A DNA stretch of 64,000 bases, taken from contig NZ_CP012373.2 of assembly GCF_001305575.3 (NCBI RefSeq), forward strand, positions 868,001-932,000, written 5' to 3'. Source of the DNA: Beggiatoa leptomitoformis (GTDB lineage: Bacteria > Pseudomonadota > Gammaproteobacteria > Beggiatoales > Beggiatoaceae). The notes beneath the pieces were generated by a model. The model was not told where the DNA came from, ran no database searches, and worked only from the letters and a program-made list of their open reading frames with translations. This document shows positions 48,615 to 58,167 of the stretch, piece by piece; position 1 is the first letter of the stretch; the number at the start of each line of letters is the position of its first letter. The translations under genes and the position numbers were made by a program.

Positions 48615-49943
48615 CTATAGTGTAAACCGCACTCCCTCCACCAATGCCCCCGCTAAACACATCGTGCTATTTGCCCGTTTGTCGTAAGTATCTGCATCGA
48701 TGATTAATTCACGTTCTATTGTCAGCGCAATCAACTGTTTTCCCAATAGATTATAAATTGTTTCATCAAAACGCATCACATTTAATGGCGCGACAATTTC
48801 ACCATTTTCTACCCAAAAAGTTGCAAAACGGGTCATGCCTGTAATTCTGCCTGCGGGACGATCAGAGTAGTTTAAATACCAGAGATTATTAATATAAATT
48901 CCTGTATCTAAAGCCTTTAATACGTAGGCTTGAGGAAAGTTGCCCGCTTGCATCTCTAAGGATAAAGGCATTTCCTCATCATTTGCACCATTAGCAGGCA
49001 GATGATATTGCTTGGCAGAGCGAGGGGATACAAGGCTCTGTGCAAATTTACCCGCTTTGATTAAAGGCACTTGCGCGGGTTTAATAAAGCCTGCATTTTG
49101 AAAATCGGGTGCAATGCCACTGGCAGTATTTTCAGTAAGCGTTAGTCCCGCATGTAAACGATATTCCATAGGATTATCAATGAGACGTTGTAGCGGGCTG
49201 TGTTTGGTACGTTGCGATTTCGCGCCAAATCCACCCCAGCACAGCACTTGCATAATGCTGGATAATGCAGTTGGAGAGAGATAAACCCGATATTCTCCGC
49301 GCGGAATGGTGCGGGCGGGATAGCTTAGGCGATGTAATTGTTGTTTGACCGTCTCCATTTTTTTGGCAAACGTGGCATTGTCCCAGATGAAACCCGCGTA
49401 GGCAGACTTAACCGCTTTATCTTGGTTATGGTAACAACTCCAGTCGGTATTAAAGCTGTAGCTACTGTGCCAATTGCGTTGTCCTAAACTGTTAGCAAAG
49501 CCACGAAAAATCCCACCTGATGCGTAAATTCCAACAAAATCTAAGCCTTGCACTGTGCTTAAAATGGTATCGAGTGCATCATTAGTGCGCGGTAAAGTAT
49601 TATTTGCAAGGTGTTCGCTGTTATGAACCGTTGTCGAGTAGAGTTGATAAGGGTCTTCGGGTGTATGGGGTAATTGTTGGCGCAGTTGGGCAAGCGTCTC
49701 GCTAAGATGCGCACTGTCAATTGCTAAGTCATTACTTAAAGTGATATTCGTTTGGCTGGTGCGTTGTCCTTGTACTAATGACAGGGATAAATAGGCTTGT
49801 TTAACATTACCCGCTTGGCGAATTTTTCCCTGATTGAAACGAATAAAATCAGAGTCTTCCCCTTCATAAGTGCAAAGATAGGTTTCACCTGTTTGTAGTT
49901 GCTTTTCTATGGTGTCTGCTAAAGCGTAGAAATACGTTTGCAT
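48615..49943 (-). CDS. TldD/PmbA family protein, E-type subunit
   Basis: A 442-residue member of the TldD/PmbA metalloprotease-like superfamily, without the HExxxH motif and therefore the non-catalytic (TldE/PmbA-like) partner. YFYALADTIEKQLQTGETYLCTYEGEDSDFIRFNQGKIRQ at the start and GFGAKSQRTKHSPLQRL and NLWYLNYSDRPAGRITGMTRFATFWVENGEI near the end are family-typical. It overlaps the upstream TldD-type gene by one base and is translationally coupled. Divergent from the E. coli genes, so it may be one of the paralogue pairs found beside the canonical tldD/pmbA. Confidence 0.82.
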   Translation of the reverse strand: MQTYFYALADTIEKQLQTGETYLCTYEGEDSDFIRFNQGKIRQAGNVKQAYLSLSLVQGQRTSQTNITLSNDLAIDSAHLSETLAQLRQQLPHTPEDPYQLYSTTVHNSEHLANNTLPRTNDALDTILSTVQGLDFVGIYASGGIFRGFANSLGQRNWHSSYSFNTDWSCYHNQDKAVKSAYAGFIWDNATFAKKMETVKQQLHRLSYPARTIPRGEYRVYLSPTALSSIMQVLCWGGFGAKSQRTKHSPLQRLIDNPMEYRLHAGLTLTENTASGIAPDFQNAGFIKPAQVPLIKAGKFAQSLVSPRSAKQYHLPANGANDEEMPLSLEMQAGNFPQAYVLKALDTGIYINNLWYLNYSDRPAGRITGMTRFATFWVENGEIVAPLNVMRFDETIYNLLGKQLIALTIERELIIDADTYDKRANSTMCLAGALVEGVRFTL

Positions 49944-51376
49944 TACGCGCCCCCAAAAACGTCGATATTACTGAATAAACAAGCAGGGGTTGCATGTCCA
50001 ACTCGAATCAGTTGATTGGGTTCTCCCTTGCCACAATAAGGCACGCCTAACACTTGAAAAGTATCTGCATTGCCAACCGCTTGTAAATTACGCCAAAAAG
50101 TAGCGGAAATGCCTCGATAATTGGGGTTTTTCACGACATCGGTCAATTGTCCATTATCTATAAGCTGTCCCCATTCGCAACCAAATTGAAATTTATTGCG
50201 CGAGTCATCTATAGACCATGAAACATTACTTTGCATAAGAATACCGCGTTCTGTCCGCGCTATCATGTCAGCAAGACTACTGTCACCTGTTTCTAAATTA
50301 ATATTTGCCATACGGTCTATGGGAGGACGATTCCAACTGCTCGCGCGGGCATTAGCAACACCCGACATTTGCGCCCGTGCTTGTGAGCTGGTACTACCCA
50401 GAGGATTGATAAGTATGCCTTCACGGATTAAATAGGTTTTATCCGCCGCTAACCCTTCATCATCGTAGCAAAAACTGGCAAATTCACCCCTTACCGTTGG
50501 GTTATAAGTCACATTGAGTAAGGATGAGCCATATTGGTAGTGTCCAAACATCTCTTGTGTGACAAAACTTGTGCCTGCATAGTTACGCTCATCACCAAGA
50601 ATTCTATCTAATTCTAAAGGATGTCCTATTGACTCATGGATTTGTAAAACCATTTGGTCGGGCATCAGCAGAACATCGCGGGTATCCGTAGGACAATTAG
50701 GTGCTGTAAGGAGTTGCAAGGCCTCTTCGGCTAAACGATGTCCGCTACGATGAAAACCCATCTCAGCCAGCACTTCTAATCCACCTTGGCGGGCAAAAAC
50801 TTGTCCACCAAAACTGCGCCGTTGGGTATCCATGCCCGCGTTGGCAGTCACACTGATGTTAGGAATAATCAGGTGCGTTGTCTGATAGACATGTCCCCCT
50901 TGATTCGTTAAATAAAGTTGTTCCGTATTGACCGACCATAATTCAGCTTCCCAATCGACAATCCGTTCATCTATTTTACAATGTTGGGATTCCTCCTGAA
51001 GCAGTGCATATTTTTCCTGCAAATTCAATGTTTCCCATGCTTGTCCGACAGGGCTGTGATATTCCCCTTGCTGATGCGACATAACGACGCTATCCAACCC
51101 TGTAACCAAACGTCCGCGTGTGCATTCTGCCCAATCGCAGGCTTGTTGAATGGCGCGCTTCAAGCCTGTTTCACTCAAATCGCTGGTTGCGGCGTAACCT
51201 AACCCGCCATTGTGCATGACGCTTATCATCACGCCCGCGTCTATCCACCGTTGTGGTGGTTCGGCAATATCTTGGCGAACAATTAATTTTTCACTGCGTT
51301 CTGCGACATAGCGCAACGCGCAAAAGTCCACAGGTGGCAAAAGTTGGTTAAAACGGTGTTGCAATAGTTCCCGCAT
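49943..51376 (-). CDS. TldD family metallopeptidase
   Basis: The catalytic-type subunit, 477 residues. The zinc motif HESIGHPLELD (H-E-x3-H) follows VLLMPDQMVLQI, as in TldD. Other conserved parts are GLGYAATSDLSETGLKRAIQQA, GFASFCYDDEGLAADKTYLIREGIL-like segments and a Cys-containing C-terminus. TldD/TldE forms a barrel that cleaves unfolded peptides, including antibiotic precursors such as microcin B17 and the antitoxin CcdA. The substrate here is unknown, and no peptide-modification gene is nearby. It is upstream of and overlaps its partner. Confidence 0.85.
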   Translation of the reverse strand: MRELLQHRFNQLLPPVDFCALRYVAERSEKLIVRQDIAEPPQRWIDAGVMISVMHNGGLGYAATSDLSETGLKRAIQQACDWAECTRGRLVTGLDSVVMSHQQGEYHSPVGQAWETLNLQEKYALLQEESQHCKIDERIVDWEAELWSVNTEQLYLTNQGGHVYQTTHLIIPNISVTANAGMDTQRRSFGGQVFARQGGLEVLAEMGFHRSGHRLAEEALQLLTAPNCPTDTRDVLLMPDQMVLQIHESIGHPLELDRILGDERNYAGTSFVTQEMFGHYQYGSSLLNVTYNPTVRGEFASFCYDDEGLAADKTYLIREGILINPLGSTSSQARAQMSGVANARASSWNRPPIDRMANINLETGDSSLADMIARTERGILMQSNVSWSIDDSRNKFQFGCEWGQLIDNGQLTDVVKNPNYRGISATFWRNLQAVGNADTFQVLGVPYCGKGEPNQLIRVGHATPACLFSNIDVFGGA

Positions 51377-51535
51377 AGGACAGCCCTTTTGTGCTTTTTA
51401 TGGTTTGAATAATGTGAGCCACATATCAAATTAATTCAATCTATTAAATAGGTAAATACCCATATAGCTTGTTATTATTCTTAAGATTCCATATAGTTAA
51501 TTTAATCGTATTACACTATTTTTTAGGACATTATT

Positions 51536-52687
51536 ATGTTATCCAGACACTTTTTAGTGAATTGTCTGACAGTATTTTTATTGCTGTTAAGTGGGATTAT
51601 GCCCCCCGCGTATGCACAAACAAATATTAACTTTCAGGAAGCGCAAGGCACAGGTATAAATGCAGATACCTTGCAAATTAAAAATATGCGTGTTGATTTA
51701 ACCATTCCTGACCCAGCCAACCCCGCTATCTCCAAGAATGTCAGTTCTTATTACAATATTACCTTTCGTTTTGACCCTGTTACCCTGCATTTTGTGCCAA
51801 TTTTAGAGAGTATGAGTGCAAATTGCGCGTCTTTTCTAGTGCGGGTGCTTAACTCACAAACGGCAACGCCATTACTTACCGCGCATGTGCTTATTAATGG
51901 CGAGGATAAAATCGTCGATACAAATGGCTTTGTTCAATTTGATAATGTGACTTCAGGTCAACAGATTGTCACTGTGAGTGCAGAAGGGTTTGAAAACAGC
52001 TATCAAGAAATTACCGTACAATGTGGGACAAATCCACAAGTTGACGCTTCTTTACATCCCATTACCGCATCAACGCCTACAACAGGTGGAGAAGAACCCG
52101 TTATTGATACCCCTGAACCGAGTGTACCAACAGAAGAGCCAACGCCACCCATTATTGAACCTCCCCCCATCGTTGTAGATGTTCCGCAACTTATTCGCAT
52201 TCAACTAGATTGGGGTGAAACACCGCGCGATTTAGACGCACATCTAACAGGGCCAGAACCGGGATTAGCCGCTTCTTATGGGAATGATCAAGACCGTTTT
52301 CACTTGTACTTTGCAAATAAAGAAACCAGCATTGCAAAACTAGATACTGGCGAATTTAGTAATACAAAACCAGAAGTTATTACAATTTTTCCTGCTGTTG
52401 GGGCGCATCAACTGCGAGCAGGTTCTTATCGTTTTGTGGTACATCATTTTGCAGGAGCGGGGAGCATCACAACAGCGGATGCACAAGTCCGTTTATGGAT
52501 AGGTAATCAGGCAGAACAGCTATTTACACCAACAATAGAGGGTGCGAATATCCTTGCTAATGCGAGTACGGATGTATGGATTGTTTTTGAACTATTGGTT
52601 AAAGAAGATGGAACAGTAACGGTTATTCCCATTCAACACTATGACACAGGATTTAATCCAAGTTCGGTACGAAGTGCTGGCGGATAG
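51536..52687 (+). CDS. exported protein with carboxypeptidase-regulatory and YfaP-like domains
   Basis: A 383-residue exported protein. The signal peptide is residues 1-28 (AYA end). After an N-terminal beta region that includes YYNITFRFDPVTLHFVP, residues about 97-170 form a carboxypeptidase-regulatory-like fold (LLTAHVLINGEDKIVDTNGFVQFDNVTSGQQIVTVSAEGFENS). A Pro/Glu/Thr-rich linker (about 175-215) leads to a YfaP-type C-terminal domain beginning IQLDWGETPRDLDAHLTGPEP. Such proteins are found at bacterial surfaces, with no known catalysis. AGGA precedes the ATG; the gap upstream is AT-rich. It runs opposite to the TldD gene. Confidence 0.75.
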   Translation: MLSRHFLVNCLTVFLLLLSGIMPPAYAQTNINFQEAQGTGINADTLQIKNMRVDLTIPDPANPAISKNVSSYYNITFRFDPVTLHFVPILESMSANCASFLVRVLNSQTATPLLTAHVLINGEDKIVDTNGFVQFDNVTSGQQIVTVSAEGFENSYQEITVQCGTNPQVDASLHPITASTPTTGGEEPVIDTPEPSVPTEEPTPPIIEPPPIVVDVPQLIRIQLDWGETPRDLDAHLTGPEPGLAASYGNDQDRFHLYFANKETSIAKLDTGEFSNTKPEVITIFPAVGAHQLRAGSYRFVVHHFAGAGSITTADAQVRLWIGNQAEQLFTPTIEGANILANASTDVWIVFELLVKEDGTVTVIPIQHYDTGFNPSSVRSAGG

Positions 52688-52713
52688 TTTGCTGAATAAC
52701 GGTTAAATTGGAC

Positions 52714-52746
52714 ACGGATACCATTGCTTCAAGCGATGGTATCCGT
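52714..52746. repeat. dispersed intergenic palindrome, copy 6 (best copy)
   Basis: Arms ACGGATACCATTGCTT (52714-52729) and AAGCGATGGTATCCGT (52731-52746), one wobble mismatch, single-base loop. Just after the stop at 52687. It is the most complete copy and defines the family. Confidence 0.8.
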
Positions 52747-52782
52747 TTGAGCAAATCGGCTAAAGAAAATGAGCCTTCATAA

Positions 52783-54417
52783 ATGAAAAATCAAATTTAC
52801 TACGGCGATAACCTAGATGTTTTACGCCGTTACATCAAAGATGAAAGCGTCGACTTGTGTTATATCGACCCGCCTTTTAATTCAAAACGCAATTACAACC
52901 AAATCTATAACAACATTGGCAAAGAAGACGCAGCCCAAGCACAAGCCTTTATCGACACTTGGACATGGGACGACAACGCGAATATCGGGCTTGCTGAAAT
53001 CCAAAGTAATTATAACGGCGTTTTCACCGAACAAAGCATTGACTTGATAACGGGACTTGAAAAGGTTCTGAAAAAAGGGGCGTTATTAGCGTATTTAGTA
53101 AGCATGACACTGCGAATTGCTGAGATTCACCGCGTATTAAAACCAACGGGAAGTTTTTATCTGCATTGTGACCCAACCGCTAGCCATTATTTGAAATTGG
53201 TGATTGATGCAATTTTTTGTGCTAAAGGTGGGGATTTTCAAAACGAAATTATTTGGGAAAGAACAAATGCACACAACATGAAAACTAAGGCTTATGTACG
53301 TTCAAATGACACTATTTTCTTCTATACAAAATCTAGTAACTTTTTATTCAATACACAATTTACAGATTATGGCGAACAACAGTTAAAACGTTTTAAAGCT
53401 GATGAGAAAGGCAGGCTTTATAAAGCAGAAAATCTTACCTTTTCAAGTGCTAATCCTAGTCGACAATTCCAGTGGCGTGGCTCAAAACCACCAGCCCACC
53501 GTTCTTGGGGCGCGTCTTTAGAACAATTAGAAAAGTGGTATGAAGAAGGTCGCATACTATTGAAAAAAGACGGTACTCCTAGACTTGATGGCTTAAAAAT
53601 TTATTTAGATGATACGCAAGGTAAACCTGTTACAAGTAATTGGACTGATATTAACCGTATTGGTAATACTTCATCTGAACGTATGGGTTATCCCACCCAA
53701 AAACCCGAAGCACTGCTTGAACGCATCATCAAAGCCAGTTCTAACGAAGGTGATGTTATTTTAGATGCTTACTGTGGTTGTGGAACAACCGTAGCTGTAG
53801 CTCAAAAACTCAAACGTCAGTGGATTGGGATTGATATTACTTATCAGAGTATTGCCCTTATTCTCAAACGTTTAGAAGACCAAGATGCAGGCGCGTTGGA
53901 TAATGTGCTTATCGCAGGTGTGCCTAAAGATTTTGAAGCTGCTGAGGCTTTGGCCAATCGTAAAGATGACCGCACCCGCAAAGAGTTTGAAAAGTGGATT
54001 GTACTCACTTACTCGAAAAATAGGGCGATTATCAAGGAGCAGAAAGGTGGTGATGATGGAATCGATGGGGTTGCTTATATTCCTGAAAGTACAACAGAAA
54101 ATAGTAAAGTTTTGTTTAGTGTGAAATCTAATAAAAAGCTAACGCCTGCGGTGGTTCGGGAACTATTCGGTACAGTAGAACGGGAAAAAGCGGCTTGCGG
54201 CATTTTGTTGACGCTATATCCAATGCCAAATTTAGTGAAAGAAAGCAAGAAATATGGGGTTTATCGTAACCAGTTTACGGGCAATGAATATCCGAAAATA
54301 CAGGTTATTTGTGTGCAAGAAATATTCGAGGGTCAATTAATTAATTTGCCAAACGTACATAAAGTGTTGAAGAAAGCGGAACAACATGCTGAGCAAATGG
54401 ATTTACTGGATAATTAA
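52783..54417 (+). CDS. adenine-specific DNA methyltransferase fused to a nuclease-like domain
   Basis: A 544-residue protein. The N-terminal part is a beta-class N6-adenine methyltransferase: catalytic motif DPPF at residues 29-32, a middle recognition region, and the SAM motif VILDAYCGCGTTVAVAQ near 326-342, followed by WIGIDI. From about 395 comes a different domain: EFEKWIVLTYSKNRAIIKEQKGGDDGIDG, then VLFSVKSNKK. The order D428 followed by SVK (446-448) resembles a Mrr-like PD-(D/E)xK nuclease, but Ser stands where an acid or Gln is usual, so activity is doubtful. No separate restriction subunit follows; a DUF262 gene does, in reverse orientation. Confidence 0.85.
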   Translation: MKNQIYYGDNLDVLRRYIKDESVDLCYIDPPFNSKRNYNQIYNNIGKEDAAQAQAFIDTWTWDDNANIGLAEIQSNYNGVFTEQSIDLITGLEKVLKKGALLAYLVSMTLRIAEIHRVLKPTGSFYLHCDPTASHYLKLVIDAIFCAKGGDFQNEIIWERTNAHNMKTKAYVRSNDTIFFYTKSSNFLFNTQFTDYGEQQLKRFKADEKGRLYKAENLTFSSANPSRQFQWRGSKPPAHRSWGASLEQLEKWYEEGRILLKKDGTPRLDGLKIYLDDTQGKPVTSNWTDINRIGNTSSERMGYPTQKPEALLERIIKASSNEGDVILDAYCGCGTTVAVAQKLKRQWIGIDITYQSIALILKRLEDQDAGALDNVLIAGVPKDFEAAEALANRKDDRTRKEFEKWIVLTYSKNRAIIKEQKGGDDGIDGVAYIPESTTENSKVLFSVKSNKKLTPAVVRELFGTVEREKAACGILLTLYPMPNLVKESKKYGVYRNQFTGNEYPKIQVICVQEIFEGQLINLPNVHKVLKKAEQHAEQMDLLDN

Positions 54418-54572
54418 CCTCAGCAATATTTTATAAATTCAACCTCGCCAAACTCAAGTTAAATTAACCCGAGTGCGGCGATTCTAAGATTGAAGCTGTT
54501 TTATTCCGTCATCGTAGCGGTGCTTTCTTGGCGCGACCTCTTTTACAATAAAAACAGCCGTGTTTGGGTTGA

Positions 54573-54941
54573 CTATAAGCCCAATGGCAAATTTTTTTTA
54601 GAGAAGAGCTTCTCTTTTTCTTCGAGCGTCATCTTCATCATCAAAGCGTTTTCATGTAACCGTTTTTCTACTTCTGCGGGAGAAATGAGCGGCTTTTCCT
54701 TAAAAAACCAAAATAGACAAGTTTTCCACATCATTAAAAAAACATTCACTAATAATAAGATTATTAGCAAAGGAAATAAAACGAAAAGTATCAAAGAGAA
54801 CAAATAAATAGAGGTATCTTTTTTCCAGACAACCCGTTCCGTAAAGTAGATAGGATCATGCGTTTTAATCAAAATACATATCCTCTGACTTCTACTTGTT
54901 TGTAATTGAACTACATTATCATGAAATAAAGAAATGCTCAT
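54573..54941 (-). CDS. small membrane protein in the defence-like locus
   Basis: A 122-residue protein with one strongly hydrophobic stretch of 26-30 residues (about 45-75, YLFSLILFVLFPLLIILLLVNVFLMMW). A soluble N-terminal part and a charged helical C-terminus flank it. An opposite-strand frame of 105 residues overlaps it; the membrane pattern makes the minus-strand reading likelier. It lies between the methyltransferase and the DUF262 gene, in the orientation of the latter. No family was recognised. The preceding 54418-54572 is non-coding with no clear feature. Confidence 0.5.
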   Translation of the reverse strand: MSISLFHDNVVQLQTSRSQRICILIKTHDPIYFTERVVWKKDTSIYLFSLILFVLFPLLIILLLVNVFLMMWKTCLFWFFKEKPLISPAEVEKRLHENALMMKMTLEEKEKLFSKKNLPLGL

Positions 54942-55006
54942 AAAACTGTCCTAAAACAATATAAAGTAGATTACCCATTTTTATCTAGGCAGGACTCATA
55001 AAACTT

Positions 55007-57001
55007 TTAGGAAACAAATTCAACTTGCCAATCATCTGATGGATAGTCTAGGTATGCAATGGCTTGTTTACAAAGACGATATATATGTTCCGCACTTAAA
55101 TTAACTTCTATGTAATAGCCATTTATTAGCTTTTCACTGCGTCGTGCTGCATTTTCTTGCTTGCAAATAAGTTGAGATAAACGGTTAGCTAATTCTTCAA
55201 ACCGTTCGCCTTCCTCTTTAGCAATAAAATTGAACGTTTGTACTAAAACATCACGCCATTGTTTTACGGGCAATATTTCCCCTTTAATCAGTAAACATAC
55301 AGGTTTGCTACCCGTAATTTCTTGGTTTTTGCGAGTGGTGGCAGGTTTATTACCAATATACGCCCAAATCGTTAATGCACGCACCGCAAGCATTTCTGAA
55401 CGTTGTTTAATCTGTTCTTCATTCCATTCAGAAATATTTGCAAAATAGTGATTTAGCTCTAAGTGGCTATCTGCAAATAGCTTTTTCTTTTCAAAAAACG
55501 CGTTATTGGATAATTCACCGTTATAGGCGGTGAGGGTTAAATTACCCAATGTATGTAGATATAAACTATGTGTTACTTCCCAGTTTTCACCAAGTTCTTT
55601 TTGCCACGCGCTTCCTTTTATGGTCTGTGGCATCACATGTTCAATAGTTAATCCTTCATAATCAATGGATTCTTTATGTCCATAACTTGCTTCTAACGAT
55701 TCTAGGATTAGTTTGCTACGTTCACGCGATTCGCTCGCACTGTAAAAATTAGCGGTCATTAGTTCTTCTTTGAACTTTCCGTCATCTGGGTAGTCTTTTG
55801 TGCGTAATACTTCAGCAACACCTTTAATAAAATCAGTCGGAAAGTTACGACAGGCATCACGATAGACTGAGGGGAAAATTTTATTTAGCGAATTACTCGC
55901 AATACTACAAACAGAACGGCGGATGATTATATTTTCTATGAGATGTAAAACTTGACAGAATTCATCTTCATTTAACTTTTTTTGCGCATAGTCATGGTAA
56001 CACTTTAATAAAAAAGGATATGCAACGGTTACTTCAATCCGTTTAATGCGTGTGAGTGCCTGTCTTATCTTTGTAATAGGCTCGTCTTGAGGATAAAGAA
56101 TCTTATGGTAATAACTGGCATAACAGGCGATTTCTTTTAAACTCTCGATAATTTCTTTTTTATTATCGTCAACCCATGTTTTTAATGCCATATAGACATC
56201 CGTTTTTCGCACATTACTGGCTTTAATTGCGATGAGGTAGTGGCGAATATATTCGGTGAGTGCTTCGCCTAGTGCATCTTGCATGGGTTTCCAATAATGT
56301 TCAAAAACCGTTTCTTGTCTTTCTACGGCAATACGCATAAAAAAGTAGTTACGGATTAAATCGGCTTGTGTCAATGGTTTACCGCGTGCATTTAGGCTTT
56401 CAAAGACAAGATGAGGGTTTTCATTGGGGTCTAAAACAATGCTTACAACGATAAGCTGATGGCTGATGATTTGACTTAATTTTTCTAAATTTTCTACAGT
56501 AGCCAGCTTTTTCTCGAAAAAGCGGTAGCATCTTACAATTCGGCTATTTTCTAATGCTTCCGTTATGGGTTCTCGATCAATCAGCGTTCGGAATGCGGCA
56601 CAATCTTGCTGTGTAGGTTGTAAACGATAGAATTCACTGTTTTTAGAAAATTTATTTACTAATTGCTGTTCATGAATTTTATTTGCAAGTTGGGCATCGT
56701 TTGTTTTATCACGAATAACCGTTAGTAAAAGAAATAAGGTTGTTAAACGCTGTTGACCATCAATAAGCAAGTATTGCGTAACACCATGAGGGATTACGTT
56801 GGCGGGAATCGTTACAATTGCGCCTAGAAAATGGGTTTTGTGTTTACCCTCTTCATCCACTTCAAATAAACCTGATAAGTCATCCCATAAATCACCCCAT
56901 TCTTTTTTATCCCAGCTATATGTCCGTTGAAAAAGGGGGACAATAAATTGTTGTTCTGCTCTACCTATGATTTGTTGTAAATGGGTTTCGTGTGCTTTCA
57001 T
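55007..57001 (-). CDS. DUF262/DUF1524 protein (GmrSD type IV restriction family)
   Basis: A 664-residue single-chain protein. The N-terminal DUF262 domain has FIVPLFQRTYSW (residues 19-30) and LLIDGQQRLTTL (79-89), the nucleotide-binding signature. The DUF1524 His-Me nuclease has IEHVMPQ (H455), HTLGNLTL (H483, N487) and NGELSNNAFFEKK (N499). A C-terminal DUF5655-like segment (about 570-660) completes the layout. GmrSD-type proteins cut DNA carrying modified, typically glucosylated, bases with NTP hydrolysis. All catalytic residues appear intact. Its partner on the other side of a small membrane protein is a methyltransferase. Confidence 0.9.
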   Translation of the reverse strand: MKAHETHLQQIIGRAEQQFIVPLFQRTYSWDKKEWGDLWDDLSGLFEVDEEGKHKTHFLGAIVTIPANVIPHGVTQYLLIDGQQRLTTLFLLLTVIRDKTNDAQLANKIHEQQLVNKFSKNSEFYRLQPTQQDCAAFRTLIDREPITEALENSRIVRCYRFFEKKLATVENLEKLSQIISHQLIVVSIVLDPNENPHLVFESLNARGKPLTQADLIRNYFFMRIAVERQETVFEHYWKPMQDALGEALTEYIRHYLIAIKASNVRKTDVYMALKTWVDDNKKEIIESLKEIACYASYYHKILYPQDEPITKIRQALTRIKRIEVTVAYPFLLKCYHDYAQKKLNEDEFCQVLHLIENIIIRRSVCSIASNSLNKIFPSVYRDACRNFPTDFIKGVAEVLRTKDYPDDGKFKEELMTANFYSASESRERSKLILESLEASYGHKESIDYEGLTIEHVMPQTIKGSAWQKELGENWEVTHSLYLHTLGNLTLTAYNGELSNNAFFEKKKLFADSHLELNHYFANISEWNEEQIKQRSEMLAVRALTIWAYIGNKPATTRKNQEITGSKPVCLLIKGEILPVKQWRDVLVQTFNFIAKEEGERFEELANRLSQLICKQENAARRSEKLINGYYIEVNLSAEHIYRLCKQAIAYLDYPSDDWQVEFVS

Positions 57002-57124
57002 AATATGTTCATTATTAGATGGATAAAAATCTCGTAATTATAACATAATGATAATCCAAAGTATGAGAGGAAAAGGCTTAATTAAAAAAGTGTTAGGAGG
57101 CGTTCAGCCAGATATTTACTCTTC

Positions 57125-57170
57125 GCCTTCAAAGAAGGCTTATTGACTTGCTGAGTGTAGGCAATAAGCC
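57125..57170. other. overlapping alternative hairpins
   Basis: GCCTTC (57125-57130)/GAAGGC (57134-57139) and GGCTTATTG (57137-57145)/CAATAAGCC (57162-57170) share bases 57137-57139, so the two stems exclude each other. They lie 3' of folE2 and 5' of the DUF262 gene on the minus strand, where a choice of stems could affect read-through. The rest of the gap holds no gene. Confidence 0.45.
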
Positions 57171-57242
57171 CCGCGATGATATTGATTATAAACCCCAAAA
57201 TACGGCGAAGCGGATGGGGTTTATTGTTTGATGGTACGCAAT

Positions 57243-58055
57243 CTATTTGCGTTTATCCCGCTCAATCAGTGCATAGGCTGAGTGATTATGAATAGATTCA
57301 AAATTTTCTGATTCTACGGTGTACGCTAGAATCCGTGATTCTGCATTTAAACGTGCAGCAACATCGCGCACGACATCTTCTACAAATTTGGGGTTTTCAT
57401 ACGCCCGTTCTGTCACGGCTTTTTCATCAGGACGTTTTAATAAACCAAATAATTCAGAAGAGGCTTCTGCTTCAACCATTTCAATGATTTCTTCTATCCA
57501 TACCGTTGCTTGTGTTTTTACAGCAACCGTAATATGGGCGCGTTGATTGTGTGCGCCATATTCAGAAATCTCTTTAGAACAAGGACATAAACTTGTAACA
57601 GGGACAAGCACTTGCGTGGTTTGTGTGGTAATGCCGTTTTGATAATCACCGGTGAGTGTCACGGTGTAGTCAAGTAAACTTTTCACGCCTGTGATGGGTG
57701 CGGCTTTGTTCACAAAGTAGGTAAATTGGGTTTCTATAAATCCTTGTTCTGCCTCTAAGCGCTTTGTCATTTCTGCCAAAAGTGTAGGGAAGGTTTCCAC
57801 ACTGAGCGGCGTTTCTAATTCGTTAAGTAGTTTAACAAACCGTGACATGTGCGTGCCTTTGTTATCCGCAGACAGCATAACGTACATATTAAAGGTTGCA
57901 ATTGTCGGCTGGCTACGTTTTGCGCGGTCGCTGATGCAAATGGGATGGCGAATGGATTTTATGCCGACTTTGTTGATGACTAATTGGCGCGTGTCTTTAT
58001 AGCGTTGTGTGTCAGGAATAGATAAGTCGGGAATCGAAGTAAGCGGTTTGTTCAT
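57243..58055 (-). CDS. folE2: GTP cyclohydrolase IB
   Basis: Makes 7,8-dihydroneopterin triphosphate from GTP, the first step of folate (and tetrahydropterin) synthesis. The type IB enzyme is unrelated in sequence to FolE and can use metals other than zinc. The protein of about 270 residues has [39 protein letters not shown] and the catalytic-Cys segment [22 protein letters not shown]. The ATG at 58055 is preferred over an in-frame TTG at 58064. FolE2 is often under Zur control, but no Zur box was recognised in the short gap to dxs. Confidence 0.95.
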   Translation of the reverse strand: MNKPLTSIPDLSIPDTQRYKDTRQLVINKVGIKSIRHPICISDRAKRSQPTIATFNMYVMLSADNKGTHMSRFVKLLNELETPLSVETFPTLLAEMTKRLEAEQGFIETQFTYFVNKAAPITGVKSLLDYTVTLTGDYQNGITTQTTQVLVPVTSLCPCSKEISEYGAHNQRAHITVAVKTQATVWIEEIIEMVEAEASSELFGLLKRPDEKAVTERAYENPKFVEDVVRDVAARLNAESRILAYTVESENFESIHNHSAYALIERDKRK

Positions 58056-58141
58056 GCAAGTCAATTTATATAGGGAGGGAATAAGGTATTTTTATTGTTG
58101 TCATGGCGGGCTGTTTCAATATCTTGTGTATTTTAATGAGG

Positions 58142-58161
58142 GGTGCGAATACTTTCGCACC
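58142..58161. other. hairpin after dxs
   Basis: GGTGCGAA (58142-58149), TACT, TTCGCACC (58154-58161), perfect, 6 bases after the dxs stop on the minus strand and ahead of folE2. No T-run, so perhaps a 3' stabiliser or weak terminator. Confidence 0.6.
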
Positions 58162-58167
58162 GGTCTG

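Noticed and set aside
54418-54572. Short frame ending in VLFRHRSGAFLARPLLQ after the methyltransferase
   Set aside because: Only about 26 residues, with an upstream stop, no ribosome-binding site and no family match. It overlaps a longer, equally unsupported plus-strand frame.
54490-54807. 105-residue plus-strand frame opposite the small membrane protein
   Set aside because: The minus-strand frame is longer and has a clean membrane helix; the plus-strand frame is its low-complexity complement.
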